In this document: positions 1-10,740 of the stretch, piece after piece | Layout: every line of letters begins with the position of its first letter | Position numbering within the stretch: the stretch's first letter is position 1 | The notes under the pieces: model-generated | What the model was told of the DNA's origin: nothing | Seen by the model: only the letters and a program-made list of their open reading frames with translations | The model's database searches: none | Translations under genes and position numbers: made by a program | Source of the DNA: Branchiostoma floridae | Taxonomy: Eukaryota > Chordata > Leptocardii > Amphioxiformes > Branchiostomatidae | Direction of reading: 5' to 3' | Length of the DNA: 64,000 bases | NCBI RefSeq assembly: GCF_000003815.2 | Contig: NC_049983.1 | Location: forward strand, 25,412,401 to 25,476,400

Positions 1-868
1 TCTCCCATCATACACACGGTTAACTCAGGAGGAGATACAGCCTCCCCATCATACACACGGTTAAGCTCAGGAGAAGATACAGCCTCCCCATCATACACAC
101 GGTTAAACTCAGGAGGAGATACAGCCTCCCCATCATACACACGGTTAAACTCAGGAGGAGATACAGCCTCCCCATCATACACACGGTTAAGCTCAGGAGA
201 AGATACAGCCTCCCCATCATACACACGGTTAAGCTCAGGAGAAGATACAGCCTCCCCACCATACACACGGTTAAACTCGGAAAAGATACAGCCTCCCCAT
301 CATACACACGGTTAAGCTCAGGAGAAGATATAGCCTCTCGATCACACACAAGGTTAAACTCAGGAGAAGATACCGCCTCCCCATCATACACACGGTTAAA
401 CTCAGGAGGAGATACAGTCTCCCCATCATACACACGGTTCAGCTCAGGAGAAGATACAGCCTCCCCATCATACGCACGGTTAAGCTCAGGAGAAGATACA
501 GCCTCCCCATCACACATACGGTTAAACTCAGGAGAAGATACAGTCTCCCCATCATACACACGGTTAAAATCAGGAGAAGATACAGCCTCCCCATCATACA
601 CATGGTTAAACTCGGAGAAGATACAGCCTCCCCATCATACACACGGTTAAGCTCAGGAGACGATACAGCCTCCCCATCATACACACGGTTAATACACACG
701 GTTAGGCTCAGGAGAAGATACAGCCTCCCCACCATACACACGGTTAAGCTCAGGAGAAGATACAGCCTCCCCACCATACACACGGTTAAGCTCAGGAGAA
801 GATACAGCCTCCCCATCATACACACGGTTAAGCTCTGCAGAAGATACAGCCTCCCCACTGCCATACTG
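1..868 (-). repeat. 42-bp coding minisatellite in the tail of receptor gene A
   Basis: About 20 head-to-tail copies of a 42-bp unit run off the left edge of the window. On the minus strand each unit encodes a 14-residue block of the type NRVYDGEAVSSPEL, with D/G after the tyrosine and L/F at the end as the main variants. The array is in the cytoplasmic-tail reading frame of gene A at its right end. A 13-bp partial duplication near 686-704 creates a stop. Near 612 one base is missing (a 'ccgag' where 'cctgag' is usual), which brings the original frame back for about 14 units. Near 277 the same one-base loss shifts it again, and near 20 another base is missing. The total copy number cannot be known because the array is cut by the window edge, and short-read collapse of such arrays is common. 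Confidence 0.95.
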
Positions 869-3544
869 ATTTATAGCCTGAGAGGCACCAGCTAATGTTT
901 CCTCATAACCCGTGTCATACACGTGCTGATCATCTTCAACATCAGACACTGTCTCCTCGTCATTATTCTCATACGTAAAGGGCTCGTGAACTATCACTGC
1001 CTGGGCTGCACAATCCGATTTATTTCGACTTCCTGTTTTTGGACATTCAGCCTCTTCAGAGGGAGACCTTGCTACCTTGTAAGCTTTCTGGATTGTACCT
1101 GTTTCTCTCTCATTGTCATTTAATGTTATGTTAACTTGTTCGTTTGTATCGGCTTCATTGCTATTCTCATATATGATATCCTGGTCGTTTTTACCTGTAC
1201 CTGTGGGGCAGTCGGTGTTACCAAGGGTTGGCGATGTACCTCCCAAGTGCCCCTTGGGTGCAGAGGCCAAAGGGGACTTTTGGGTCATACGTTGAAACAA
1301 AACTGAAGCAACGCCAAATATAATCAGTATTGCGAAAAATGTACCTAAGCCAACTGACAGGGAGAAGACCACCGGATTACCATTGCTTCCTGTCGTGCCG
1401 GGTGGCAAAGATGCTGACGAAGTAAGTTTGGGGAAAGGTGAAGACGGGCCTTTGATGTCAACAGTTAGTGTGGCAGATGCAGATCCAACTGGGGTCGCTA
1501 CAATGCAGCTGTACAGACCAGCATCTGCCACAGTAACATCTGTTACAGTAATGGTAAATGTTGTACCATTCACCTCTACAGTGACCCTCCCATTTGACAC
1601 GTCAGCGTTTGTGTTGAGGCCAGATGGGAGAATGACCGTAAAGTTCGGTGAGTGGATTCCTGAAGCTTCACAGACCAAACGTACATTGTCCCCCAAAACT
1701 GATGTGTTATTCTTGACCTTCTGAAACCTCAAAGTGATTTGGTCATCAGACAGCGTGGAAAATATAAGGCTTGTGAATGCAGATCTATTTGCACTGCTAA
1801 GTCGTGTTGGTGATGATATGGCTGATGGCATTTGCCTATCAGAGGACAATGTGTAAGGTGCGGAGCCGGTAGGGCTTGTTGATGTAAGTACTGAGCCTGT
1901 AGCAACATGGCCGTCTGTACTGCTAAGTGTTGTAGTTGTTGTTATACCCTCAACAGACAGAGTAGAATGTGTGGAGCCAATAGGGCTTGTTGGGGCAATT
2001 ATTGATCCTGTGCCAATGGGGCTGTCTGAGGTTATTGGTATTATCGGTGTTGGCATTCTAATCTCAACAGACAGTGTCGCAAATGAAGAACCAGCATAAT
2101 TTGATGCCATGCAAACGTACAAACCTGCATCTGTTACAGTAATATCTCTTACAACGATGCTACCATTCTCACTCACAGTAACTCGCTCATCTGGCCCAGC
2201 AGTTGCGTTTCGGCCAGATGGAAGAATGAGCGTAAAGTCTGGTGTAGGAATCCCTGAAGCTTTACAGATTAAATGCAGTGCCTTCCTTCCCAGCATTGCT
2301 CTGCCTCTTTGAAAATCCACGATTTTTGGTTTTTCACAGATCAAATTTCCGAGCTCTATATCTTTGAGATTTTGCCCTCGGAACTTACTAGGTTCCTCAC
2401 AAATGATTTGGTTTTTGAACAAAGGTGACACAGTCATCCATTTCCTGAATGCAACCATCCTACAGTCACACTGCCATGGATTGTCACGCAGACTTAATAT
2501 ATCATGTTTGGGTAGGTTTTGGAATGTGCCAGGTTGAATGGTCGTCATTTGATTACATCTCAGGGATAAGGTCTGTAGACTTGGGAGATTTGAAAAAGTT
2601 CCAGGTTGGATCTCAGTTATATGGTTGGAGCTCAGGTCTAACCGTAGGAGCTGGTGGAGGTCTGAGAATGCACCAGGACTAATGTTAGTTATCTGGTTGA
2701 AGCGCAGATCTAACCGTTGTAGCTGGGGTAGGCTTGAAAAGGCACCAGGACTAATGTTAGTTATCTGGTTATGCGCTATATCTAACTTATAGAGCTGGGG
2801 TATACGTAGGTTTGAGAATGTACCAAGTTGAATGCAAGTGACTTGGTTGTAATTAAAATCCAACTTTCGCATCGTGGGTATATTTGAGAACATATCAGAA
2901 TCAATGTTACTTATCTGATTTGAGCCCAGGTCCAACGTTCGGAGTTTCCGTAGATTGGAGAATGAATCAGGATGAATTTTTGTTAGATTATTGATATTCA
3001 AGTACAATCGTTCAAGTTTGGGTAGATTTGAGAATGCGCCAGTCTGAATGTTGGACAGGCCGTTGCCCAACAAAGTCAAAAAATCAAGACTGGGTAGATT
3101 AGAGAATGCTCCGGACGGAATACTAGATAGATGGTTGTTGCGCAGGAACAATTCTTTCAGCTTAGGTATATTTGAGAATGTACCAGACTGAATGCTTGTT
3201 AGTTGGTTGGAATTAAGGTTTAAACATACCAGGTGAATAAGATTTGAAAATGCTCCAGGATGCACAATAGATATCTGATTAGTGAATATCATTAGTTTTG
3301 TTAAACACTTGTACCTGGAGAGGTCAGAAGAAGATATGCTTGTGATGGCATTGCGCCCTAAGTGAAGGCTAGTGATACTTTTAGGTAGATCGTGAGGAAC
3401 ACTGCTGAGGCCTCTGTCTCTGCGGTCACAGTATGATGAACCGCTGCTGCTGCAGGTCGTAGTTGGTCCAGTTTCCTTCCGCCACCAGGACCAACCGGGA
3501 CCAACCAGCAAAAGGACCAGCAGTTTCTGTACCATGTAAGACAT
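689..3544 (-). CDS. LRR-Ig transmembrane receptor A (951 aa, tail cut by stop)
   Basis: Probable cell-surface recognition receptor; ligand unknown. Residues 1-20 are a signal peptide. A degenerate LRRNT follows (31-55) in which two of the four usual cysteines are absent. Twelve LRRs of about 24 residues (57-346) end in an LRRCT with the NPWQCDC motif near 355 and cysteines to 403. Ig1 (about 405-495) has the Cys427/Cys478 pair and a DAGLYVC F-strand. A Ser/Thr/Pro-rich stalk follows (498-600), then Ig2 (605-697, Cys625/Cys680), a transmembrane helix (724-750) and an acidic tail with IYENSNEA and TYENNDEE tyrosines, then about four 14-residue repeats. Translation stops at 689-691, where a 13-bp duplication inside the repeat array introduces TAA; the array continues beyond it. 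The start is chosen at the ATG just after a splice acceptor shared by all six family members. The whole reading frame is one exon. Head to head with gene B, its closest relative. Confidence 0.9.
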   Translation of the reverse strand: MSYMVQKLLVLLLVGPGWSWWRKETGPTTTCSSSGSSYCDRRDRGLSSVPHDLPKSITSLHLGRNAITSISSSDLSRYKCLTKLMIFTNQISIVHPGAFSNLIHLVCLNLNSNQLTSIQSGTFSNIPKLKELFLRNNHLSSIPSGAFSNLPSLDFLTLLGNGLSNIQTGAFSNLPKLERLYLNINNLTKIHPDSFSNLRKLRTLDLGSNQISNIDSDMFSNIPTMRKLDFNYNQVTCIQLGTFSNLRIPQLYKLDIAHNQITNISPGAFSSLPQLQRLDLRFNQITNISPGAFSDLHQLLRLDLSSNHITEIQPGTFSNLPSLQTLSLRCNQMTTIQPGTFQNLPKHDILSLRDNPWQCDCRMVAFRKWMTVSPLFKNQIICEEPSKFRGQNLKDIELGNLICEKPKIVDFQRGRAMLGRKALHLICKASGIPTPDFTLILPSGRNATAGPDERVTVSENGSIVVRDITVTDAGLYVCMASNYAGSSFATLSVEIRMPTPIIPITSDSPIGTGSIIAPTSPIGSTHSTLSVEGITTTTTLSSTDGHVATGSVLTSTSPTGSAPYTLSSDRQMPSAISSPTRLSSANRSAFTSLIFSTLSDDQITLRFQKVKNNTSVLGDNVRLVCEASGIHSPNFTVILPSGLNTNADVSNGRVTVEVNGTTFTITVTDVTVADAGLYSCIVATPVGSASATLTVDIKGPSSPFPKLTSSASLPPGTTGSNGNPVVFSLSVGLGTFFAILIIFGVASVLFQRMTQKSPLASAPKGHLGGTSPTLGNTDCPTGTGKNDQDIIYENSNEADTNEQVNITLNDNERETGTIQKAYKVARSPSEEAECPKTGSRNKSDCAAQAVIVHEPFTYENNDEETVSDVEDDQHVYDTGYEETLAGASQAINQYGSGEAVSSAELNRVYDGEAVSSPELNRVYGGEAVSSPELNRVYGGEAVSSPEPNRVY

Positions 3545-3568
3545 TTTACCTGTAAGGAAAGAGAATCA
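3545..3568 (-). promoter_or_regulatory. 3' splice acceptor of a 5'UTR intron, gene A (juxtaposed donor)
   Basis: On the minus strand a pyrimidine run ends in TTACAG, immediately followed by GTAAA and the start ATG. The AG/GT junction lies between 3550 and 3549. The same arrangement precedes the ATG in genes B, D, E and F, and the acceptor half also in C. This implies a non-coding upstream exon. It is read from sequence only; no transcript was available. Confidence 0.7.
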
Positions 3569-5500
3569 CTGTACAGTGTGACAAATGTTACAATCATCAC
3601 TCGTTTCGCCTTCCCTCAAATGATGAAAAGAAAAAAACAGTCATCTGTTCAGCTTCTTGTTCCTGTCCTATCTGAGATAAAAATAAGATACAATATGTTA
3701 AATAGTGTCACGCAACTAAAAAACACATTTTGCTTCCCGCAAGAAAAGTTGTATACACATGATGGTCATCTTTAACTATCTTAACGTTAAATACATGTCT
3801 CAAGTATGAAATTGTCATATTTAACCACTAACATATTATGGCATTTTTGTATTATTCATGCACAAAAGGCCATTTATGTTTCACCTACCATAAATTACAT
3901 CTGTAACTGTTACATGTAAAGAAGTCTTATTATGGAACATCCAGGAAAAATAGAAGTTTTCTTCCTAAAAGATGGCTGTCAATTTCTTACATCCTGCAAT
4001 AACATCTTAACACTTATATATACTGTTGCACAGCTCATATGCTTTTGATCAATTAAGCTTTGCGGTTAGTGCCTGTTACCTCAACCATATTTACAAATCA
4101 GTCCGTCGGACACAATCCTCCGTAAAGTAGTCAAGGTGTTTACGGTGTTGCTAAGGTGTTTGATGCCACACTAAAGACCGACATACCAAATGTCAGACTA
4201 ATCAATTAGAATTATCTTGATTTATAGGTGCGAAAACAGAGGTCCAGACATAAACAGCTTGTTCAAAGTGTTAAAATATCATCTCATTAAAAATATTTAC
4301 TGTAGAATTTGCTAACGGATTATGTTAATAAGCGCCTAATTGGATTGGTTTAAATATAATCATATTTATGTTAACTCAACATCCAAATGCCAGAAAATGA
4401 ACTTTATTGGATTATGGTATTTTGTGTTTTATTTATTGGTTTGGCTGATCCGCACGTAGTATTTTGTAAGTATTATTTCGTAAGTATTTACATTAAATCT
4501 TCATTTGCATAACTGATATCTATCAATAATTCGGTCTCAGATACATATGCCACATGTTTCATGAGTCCTATCATTAGATATGGTGACTTTAACTTTCCTC
4601 ATTAATTATGTAGACTAGATCTATGTTTCTAGAGTTATTTTTGTCAATGTTGTTTCCATTTGTGTACTGCTATTTGTTTATTACAACACTAGGCATCGTA
4701 ACTAATGCAGTATAGGGCGGCCGGGATATTGCTAGGAGTCTCATCTGGGGCATTACAAGCTTTGTTGATAGTGTTTTTATGGGGTAACTATTTAAACAAC
4801 ACGTCGCGACTGTGACCATATGCATGTTTAACGTTTTTACTAGGTGGTTTCGCCCGATGACCTCTAGGTTCATCACGCCTCGTATTCCGTCTGTAACCTA
4901 AATTGTTCTTCCCAGAATGGGAACCTTCGTTCTTCCCAGACTGGCATTATGCCAGCCAATCAGAGAGTCACATCATACTTCTCGGCTACTAGATTAACCG
5001 AGAGTAGTGGGGAGGGAGGGAGGCGATTACCTTATTCGGGGAAAATCATAATTTGTCTACTTTAACATGATCAAAGAACCTGTATTCAACTTTGGCTTCG
5101 ACATCGAAATTATAAAAATCTGCTAGAAATTTATTTTGACTTTTGGCAGGATTACCCTGGCGTGCAATTGTCCACTGTTTAATTTGCCTCTGGATCTGCT
5201 GATTTTGATCAAGTCAACTGTAGATTGGCCCTTTGAGCCGGGAATCCCACTCCCATTTTAGGAAAATTTTAAACAGGCCCGTTTTTCTGTAACCAGCTCC
5301 CGGGCAGCCATATTGGGCCCAACCGGTGCATTATGGGAAGTGTGAAAACGGTGAATGATAATGAAGACCGGGTCTGGCACAGCGCAGTGCAGTGCAGAAT
5401 ACGAGCCCCAGACTCGTTGCCATGGCAATTCTTCGCTTGCCCCCTGTGTTACACACAATTCGAAAACGTCCCACGCGTTAACTATCAAAGAATGCGTGGT
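3569..5500 (-). other. Upstream flank of gene A, no gene recognised
   Basis: The first 600 bases resemble, in inverted orientation, the flank just upstream of gene B: the segment with 'taccaggcacta', 'aaagctaa' and 'agtgattgtagga' type blocks near 14830-14960 recurs here in reverse. No convincing ORF was seen. From about 4870 the sequence is no longer obviously related to the other receptor flanks. Confidence 0.5.
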
Positions 5501-5587
5501 GTGTAGTGTTCACTGACAGATCTAGAGAATGCCTATAATTATATTTCAGCCATACATAGTATGGTGAAATATATTGTATTCGTAATG

Positions 5588-5608
5588 TTTCTTTCTTTCT
5601 TTCTTTCT
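5588..5608. repeat. (TTTC)n microsatellite
   Basis: Five consecutive TTTC units precede a sequence of about 160 bases that leads into the 163-bp tandem repeat. Confidence 0.9.
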
Positions 5609-5748
5609 CCTGTCAAATCTTCAAAGTGATTCATCTCCGCCGTTCCTGGACCGAATGAAATTTGGCACAGGGGTAGAATGGGCAAATACCTTGATGCTTT
5701 TTTCTCAGTTTTTTCATATCTGACTCTAAAATGATTTTATTGAGATTT

Positions 5749-6300
5749 TTTGGTCAATTTTAGACCAAAACTGTATATTTTGGCCCCTGTACCCTGGTAT
5801 TACAACCAAATGAGCTGAAATTTGACAGAGATGTGCCTTGATAATGCCCCCATATAAATTCGATAACACTTTTGGTGTACAGTACAACAAAATGCTTATT
5901 TTTGCGATTTTTTGACCAATTTTTGACCAAAAAAGGACACTTTTGGCCCCTGTACCCTGGTATTACAACCAAATGAGCTGAAATTTGACAGAGATGTGCC
6001 TTGATAATGCCCCCATATAAATTCAATAACACTTTTGGTGTACAGTACAACAAAATGCTTATTTTTGCGATTTTTTGACCAATTTTTGACCAAAAAAGGA
6101 CACTTTTGGCTCCTGTACCTTGGTATTGCAACCGAATGAGCTGAAATTTGACACAGATGTGCCTTGATAATCCCTTCATATAAATTCAATAACACTTTTG
6201 GTGTACAGTGCAACAAAATGCTTATTTTTGCGATTTTTGGCCAATTTTTGACCAAAAAAGGACACTTTTGGCTCCTGTACCCTGGTATTACAATTAAATG
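5749..6300. repeat. 163-bp tandem repeat, about 3.5 copies
   Basis: The block 'tggcccctgtaccctgg' starts at 5781 and 5944 and recurs as a one-base variant at 6107 and 6269, giving periods of 163, 163 and 162 bases. Copies 2 and 3 are nearly identical. Long open frames on the minus strand here simply read the same repeat peptide three times and do not look like protein genes. The last copy runs into the longer duplicated segment that follows. Confidence 0.9.
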
Positions 6301-7400
6301 ACCTGAAATTTGGTATAGATAGGCATTAGCTACTTGGTAACAAGATTCAAGTAAAATTTTTGACATAAACAACTTTAAAATGATTAATTTTGGCACTTTT
6401 CTGAGGGGAAATTTGTTTTCTTTTGGCCTCCTGACGTGACCTTCCGTGACCCCGCACAGAGCCACACCTGTGCGCGTCAGCCGGAGAGTTAATTGAATCA
6501 AAGACCTAGCCAATCAGCGAAGAGGAGGCCAAAGGCTAATTAATATTCATAAGCGGGGCCTCATGATCCCGTATATAGCAGTGTTCCCGCCAGGGGGAGC
6601 GAAGCCCGCCTAAGGCTCTCGCATTTTAGACTATTCAGAAGGCTTTATCATATATTGTATCAGTTCTTGGGGCATATCTATGATAATCGCAGCAGTCACT
6701 TAACTTCTATTCAGGAGTTTAGCGTAACGCTATTTCAGGTCAAACCGTCAAAGGCAACTAAAAACAAACTTTAACGTTACTGAGTTCAACAGTACTTATA
6801 ACTTGTTATCCGAAGTTGAAACGCTAGCGATGGTATTTTCGCTGCGCTGTTAGCTCCGTGCGACTGTTGTTGACGGTCTTATAATGGTATATTTTGCACC
6901 CCTGTACCCTGGTATGAGTAACATTTGGTATAGATAGGCATAAGATAGTTGGTAAAATGATCCAAGTAAAATTTTTGGCATAAAGTACTGTAAAAGGCTT
7001 AATTACAGCACTTTTTTAAGGGGAAATTGGTTTTCTTTCGTTCTCCATGCCATGACCTTTCGGACGTTCACCCCACAGAGCCGACATCTGCACCTGCGTC
7101 TAGCCGGCAGGAAGAGTTAATTCAATTAATGGTTCAGCCAATCAGCGAAGAGGAAAGCGAAGGCTAATTAATATTCATAAGCGGGACCACACAATACGTT
7201 AACTTGAAGACTCAGGCCGTACAGACTTCTCGCCAGGATTTTTTTAAAAGCGTCGGACAGGGGTCCGGGGGCCGCCGAATGTCCCTGGCGGGGTCCAGGG
7301 GCAGGGCCACTGTGGGGGGGACCCAGGTGGGCGAAGCCCCCCCGGAAGCTCTTGCATTTTAGACTATTGAGAAGGCTTCTTTTATCAGTTTTTTTAGGGC
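6262..7400. repeat. Direct duplication of a 0.5-0.7 kb segment
   Basis: The segment 6262-6660 is repeated as 6885-7390. Both copies carry 'cctgtaccctggta', 'ttggtatagataggcat', a CCxxCACAGAGCC block, 'aattaatattcataagcggg' and 'gcattttagactattgagaaggc'-type blocks in the same order. The second copy holds an extra G-rich insert (about 7250-7345) with 'gggggccgccgaatg'. No coding signal was recognised. Confidence 0.8.
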
Positions 7401-9340
7401 CATATCTACGATAATCGTAGCAGTCACTTACTTCTCTTCAGCAGTTTGACTTTAAAATATTTCGGGTCAAAGCTTCAAAGACAACTAAAACCTCATAAAC
7501 AACAAACTTTACTTAGCTCAACAGTATACAAAAATATTGTACGGGTTGCCATCCTTAGTTGAAGCGCTTATTTATAGCGCTAGTATCTTCGCTGCGCCGT
7601 TAGCCGCCGTGCGACTTTTGTTGACGGTCTGATATCCCTACGTCGCCGCCTCGCTGATATTCCCACGGACATGTTTCAAGAAAAATACCCAGCAAAAAAC
7701 GCTGTTCTGCGTCAAATTTTATTCTATAAAACACGTGGGACTCAGTGTTACAGTCTAAATATTTTGTAGAAGCACCGCTGTAGGAAAGAAGGTCCAAGCA
7801 ATGTAAAACATCACGTAGCATGAAGTTCGCTGTCAACTGGCACACAGCACATGACTGTTTGAAACTCTAAGTCTAATCAACAGCCGTGTTTGATTGATAG
7901 CCGGCGGTCCTTTGATGAAGTCGGCGAAAGGTGCGTTAGTTAGAAAATCTGCGTTTAGTTTTGATACGTAATTATAAGTTAGACAGTGGCGAGAATGATT
8001 ATTTTCTCATCAATATTTCTCTTCAGAATTATTTGAACTTAATTGTACATCTAAACAATTGGCTTACCTGTGCAATGTTTATATGATTAATGATCAGTGT
8101 ACTGAAATCATGTGTAACGTATGGCTCCTAGTCAATAGATCAGCATTTTTCTCTATAGTGACCACCTGTCTATAGTGGTCACATTTCTATCACTGGACTG
8201 GAACTTGCGAAAACTGCTGTGTTTTCTCCAGAGCAAATGTATGTGTTCCTAGTGCTGTTGTTGTTTGACATAAACTTTGAACATTTAAATTGTAAGTAAC
8301 TTTAAACTGCCAGAGTTTCAGCCCAATAAAACACTCTCAGCGCCAGGGTATGAACAGACTGACCAGACAGACGAAAATAAATCCTCGAACAAGGTTCAAT
8401 CGTATCTTCCGGGTCTGGCAGGACTGAGTTGTTAAACTAAAATAAGAATAGGCTCGATGGCTGATTGCATACAAAGTAAAACAGTTTAACAGTTTTACAG
8501 CTTGAAGAAAACAAACGCTCCTACAGTACCTGCACCTGCTTGATAATTATTAAATCGTATGCCCTACTTGAATAAAAAAAGTTCACTGCAATAATAAATG
8601 TACCCACATCACAGGGAGCTTATACTTTTTTAAAACTTACACCTAGTTATCGTACTGAAAATTGTTAATGACATTACATGAAGTCATTCAACAATTTTCA
8701 GTCATGATGAAAATTTTCTAAATGGAAGGTGTGATTATTGTCATTTTCTGAAAAATAGAAGCAAGCTCTATCTTGACCTGGAATCAAGTCACAATACCAG
8801 TCCACTTTGGGGGATAATGTACTGTTAAGAGGATGTTCCATTTTTGCGCAGGGGTGATTTGGAACAGTCCAATGTTGCGTGGGAAGGGGTATGGCTGAAA
8901 TATGCTGTATTTGCTCTCAAGCAAATGTCGGCCTTTCTAGTGGATTATTATTTTTTAATCACACAAGGCAACTAGAAACTGTACTTATAAGTTCCCCAAA
9001 TTTGACGACAGCTCGTCAAGTAAAGACCATGTGCATATTTCTGTTCTATAGTTTGTTTATAGTACGATCTTACTTTTGTTGCGTCAGTGTTTTTTAAAGA
9101 AAGTCAGTGTAATAAGCTACCTTATCGTCGGCAATAAAAAGGTAATCAGCAACTATTCTAATGTTAAAAAGAGCCGTCGGCATGACCTAATACATGTGAC
9201 TAAACAGTGGTAGACTAATCTGCCGTTGGGAAATCTTTATACAGCAGGTTTTGTTTTTGACACGTCATCTATTTCGGTATATCTCAGACTAAGAGGAGAA
9301 GTGGACCTATGAAAGGACCTACGAATGTTTAGCCTCTCAC
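7401..9340. other. Non-genic stretch, nothing recognised
   Basis: Only short ORFs without family resemblance are present. A small inverted repeat, 'ctatagtgaccacc' against 'tatagtggtcac', lies near 8153-8190. No receptor fragments or transposon proteins were seen. Confidence 0.5.
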
Positions 9341-9344
9341 GGAG

Positions 9345-10095
9345 TGCGCATTGTGTGGCTTTCCAGTCGTGTTCTCCCTATTTCGACACAAACATTGGAA
9401 TATCCGGACAACGCCTAGCCATACATTTTCAAATCAAACAGCTTGGAAATTCTCCACACCCTTTTGGCATCGCATAGTACACTATATCCACAGTATACTC
9501 ATGCATTCACTAAGACACTCTCAACCTATCAATGTCCTAAACTCGAAGAAAACAAGAATACAGTAACAGAAAATACTGGTCGTTTGATGACATAATGTTG
9601 GTTGCTGTTGTCGGCCCGCTTAATGATCCCCAATGACTCAATGTCAGCCTTACATATGTTTTCATAACCATACTGTACACAACATTCCAGCTACGTATAA
9701 GTAGTCCACTTAGAAGCAAAATTCACACCAACCCGTTTCTCCGGTAGGTTTGTTCTGGACAGGTCAGCAGGTTTTGTTGGATGGAAAATCAGACCGTCTG
9801 ACTCGAGCTGCTGCCGTGGGTGCGGTCAGACTCGCCTGGCCCGCCTCATTAGCGTCTGGGTTCTGAGCTGACGTCACTTGGAGCATGCGCAGTATACGGT
9901 TTGCGACGTGACTAATTAAGTTTGGGTTGATCGGTTCGCTCTCATAGAATGTAGTTTGGATAGAATGGATAATACTTTTTTTTTTAGTTTAGTGGAGAAT
10001 AACACAAGAACGTGTTGACAGATGGTGATGATTTTGGTAGGTAGATAGTTTAAATGATGACGCAAATGGTAAGATAGTTATAATGCAAATTAAGG
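9345..10095 (-). repeat. Flank-unit repeat, inverted copy
   Basis: This is the reverse complement of the repeat found upstream of the plus-strand receptors. It includes the CRE-like TGACGTCA near 9868, the near-palindrome TCAGACGGTCTGA near 9795, 'taggtagatagttt' and 'aagaacgtgttgac' near 10010-10050. It marks the inverted arm belonging to gene A. Confidence 0.8.
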
Positions 10096-10489
10096 GGGCA
10101 CACCCCAGTTTATTTGGGGTTTCAATTGGAGGCGGCATACCCTAAAGTCTAGCGACCAGCTCTATCCTGAAGCAAAATAACTGTATATAGGATGAGAGGA
10201 TATTCCTTCAGCTACAAGACCAACTGAGTTTCGATCCTTCAACTTCTCTAATTCTAAAGAATTAGAGGGACAAAACATTATTTTCATGTGAAAATCATGC
10301 AAAAAATCGGGCATTTTGGCATTGAAAAAACACATCAGGTCAGGTTGGGAGATCATAGGATATCAAAATTTAAGAGAATGTGTACCATTAAGCAAATTGC
10401 ACACAAGCGTGTCTAAAAACATGTTTTAGTTCATTAAAAAGAAATAAACAAGTAGTGTATAACGTTAACAGTTGATCATACATTCTGCT

Positions 10490-10690
10490 CAAACTAGACT
10501 CTATGAGAGCGAACCAATCAACCCACACGTTGCTGTTGTTGTTTTCTTTTCAAAACGAACTTAATAAGTCACGTCGCAAACTTCACACTGCGCATGCTCC
10601 AAGTGACGTCAGCTCAGATCCCAGACGCTAATGAGGCGGGCCAGGCGTGTCGGACCACACCCACCCCGAGTCGCTGTGTTGTTTCCGACT
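10490..10690 (+). repeat. Flank-unit repeat, partial plus-strand copy
   Basis: Carries 'ctatgagagcgaacca', 'aagtgacgtcagctcag' and 'gctaatgaggcggg' in the same order as the copies at 12.6, 22.3, 36.2, 42.9 and 51.3 kb. It breaks off before the TCAGACGGTCTGA element. The piggyBac-like element begins shortly after. With the inverted copy at 9.3-10.1 kb it brackets the likely inversion axis between genes A and B. Confidence 0.75.
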
Positions 10691-10740
10691 GGCTGCCAAT
10701 AACATAAAACCACTACATAAGTATTTCCCCGCGACCATAA

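Noticed and set aside
1-868. CRISPR-like array
   Set aside because: The 42-bp units are contiguous with no spacers, lie in a coding tail and are in an animal genome.
602-895. Plus-strand ORF across the gene A minisatellite (and frame-shifted minus ORFs at 20-601 and 439-864)
   Set aside because: The 42-bp unit is open in several frames, so these ORFs follow automatically from the repeat. Only the frame continuing gene A has a meaning.
5760-6513. Two overlapping minus-strand ORFs of 139 and 205 aa
   Set aside because: They read the 163-bp repeat three times over; the peptide has no family resemblance and the repeat is not a multiple of three throughout.
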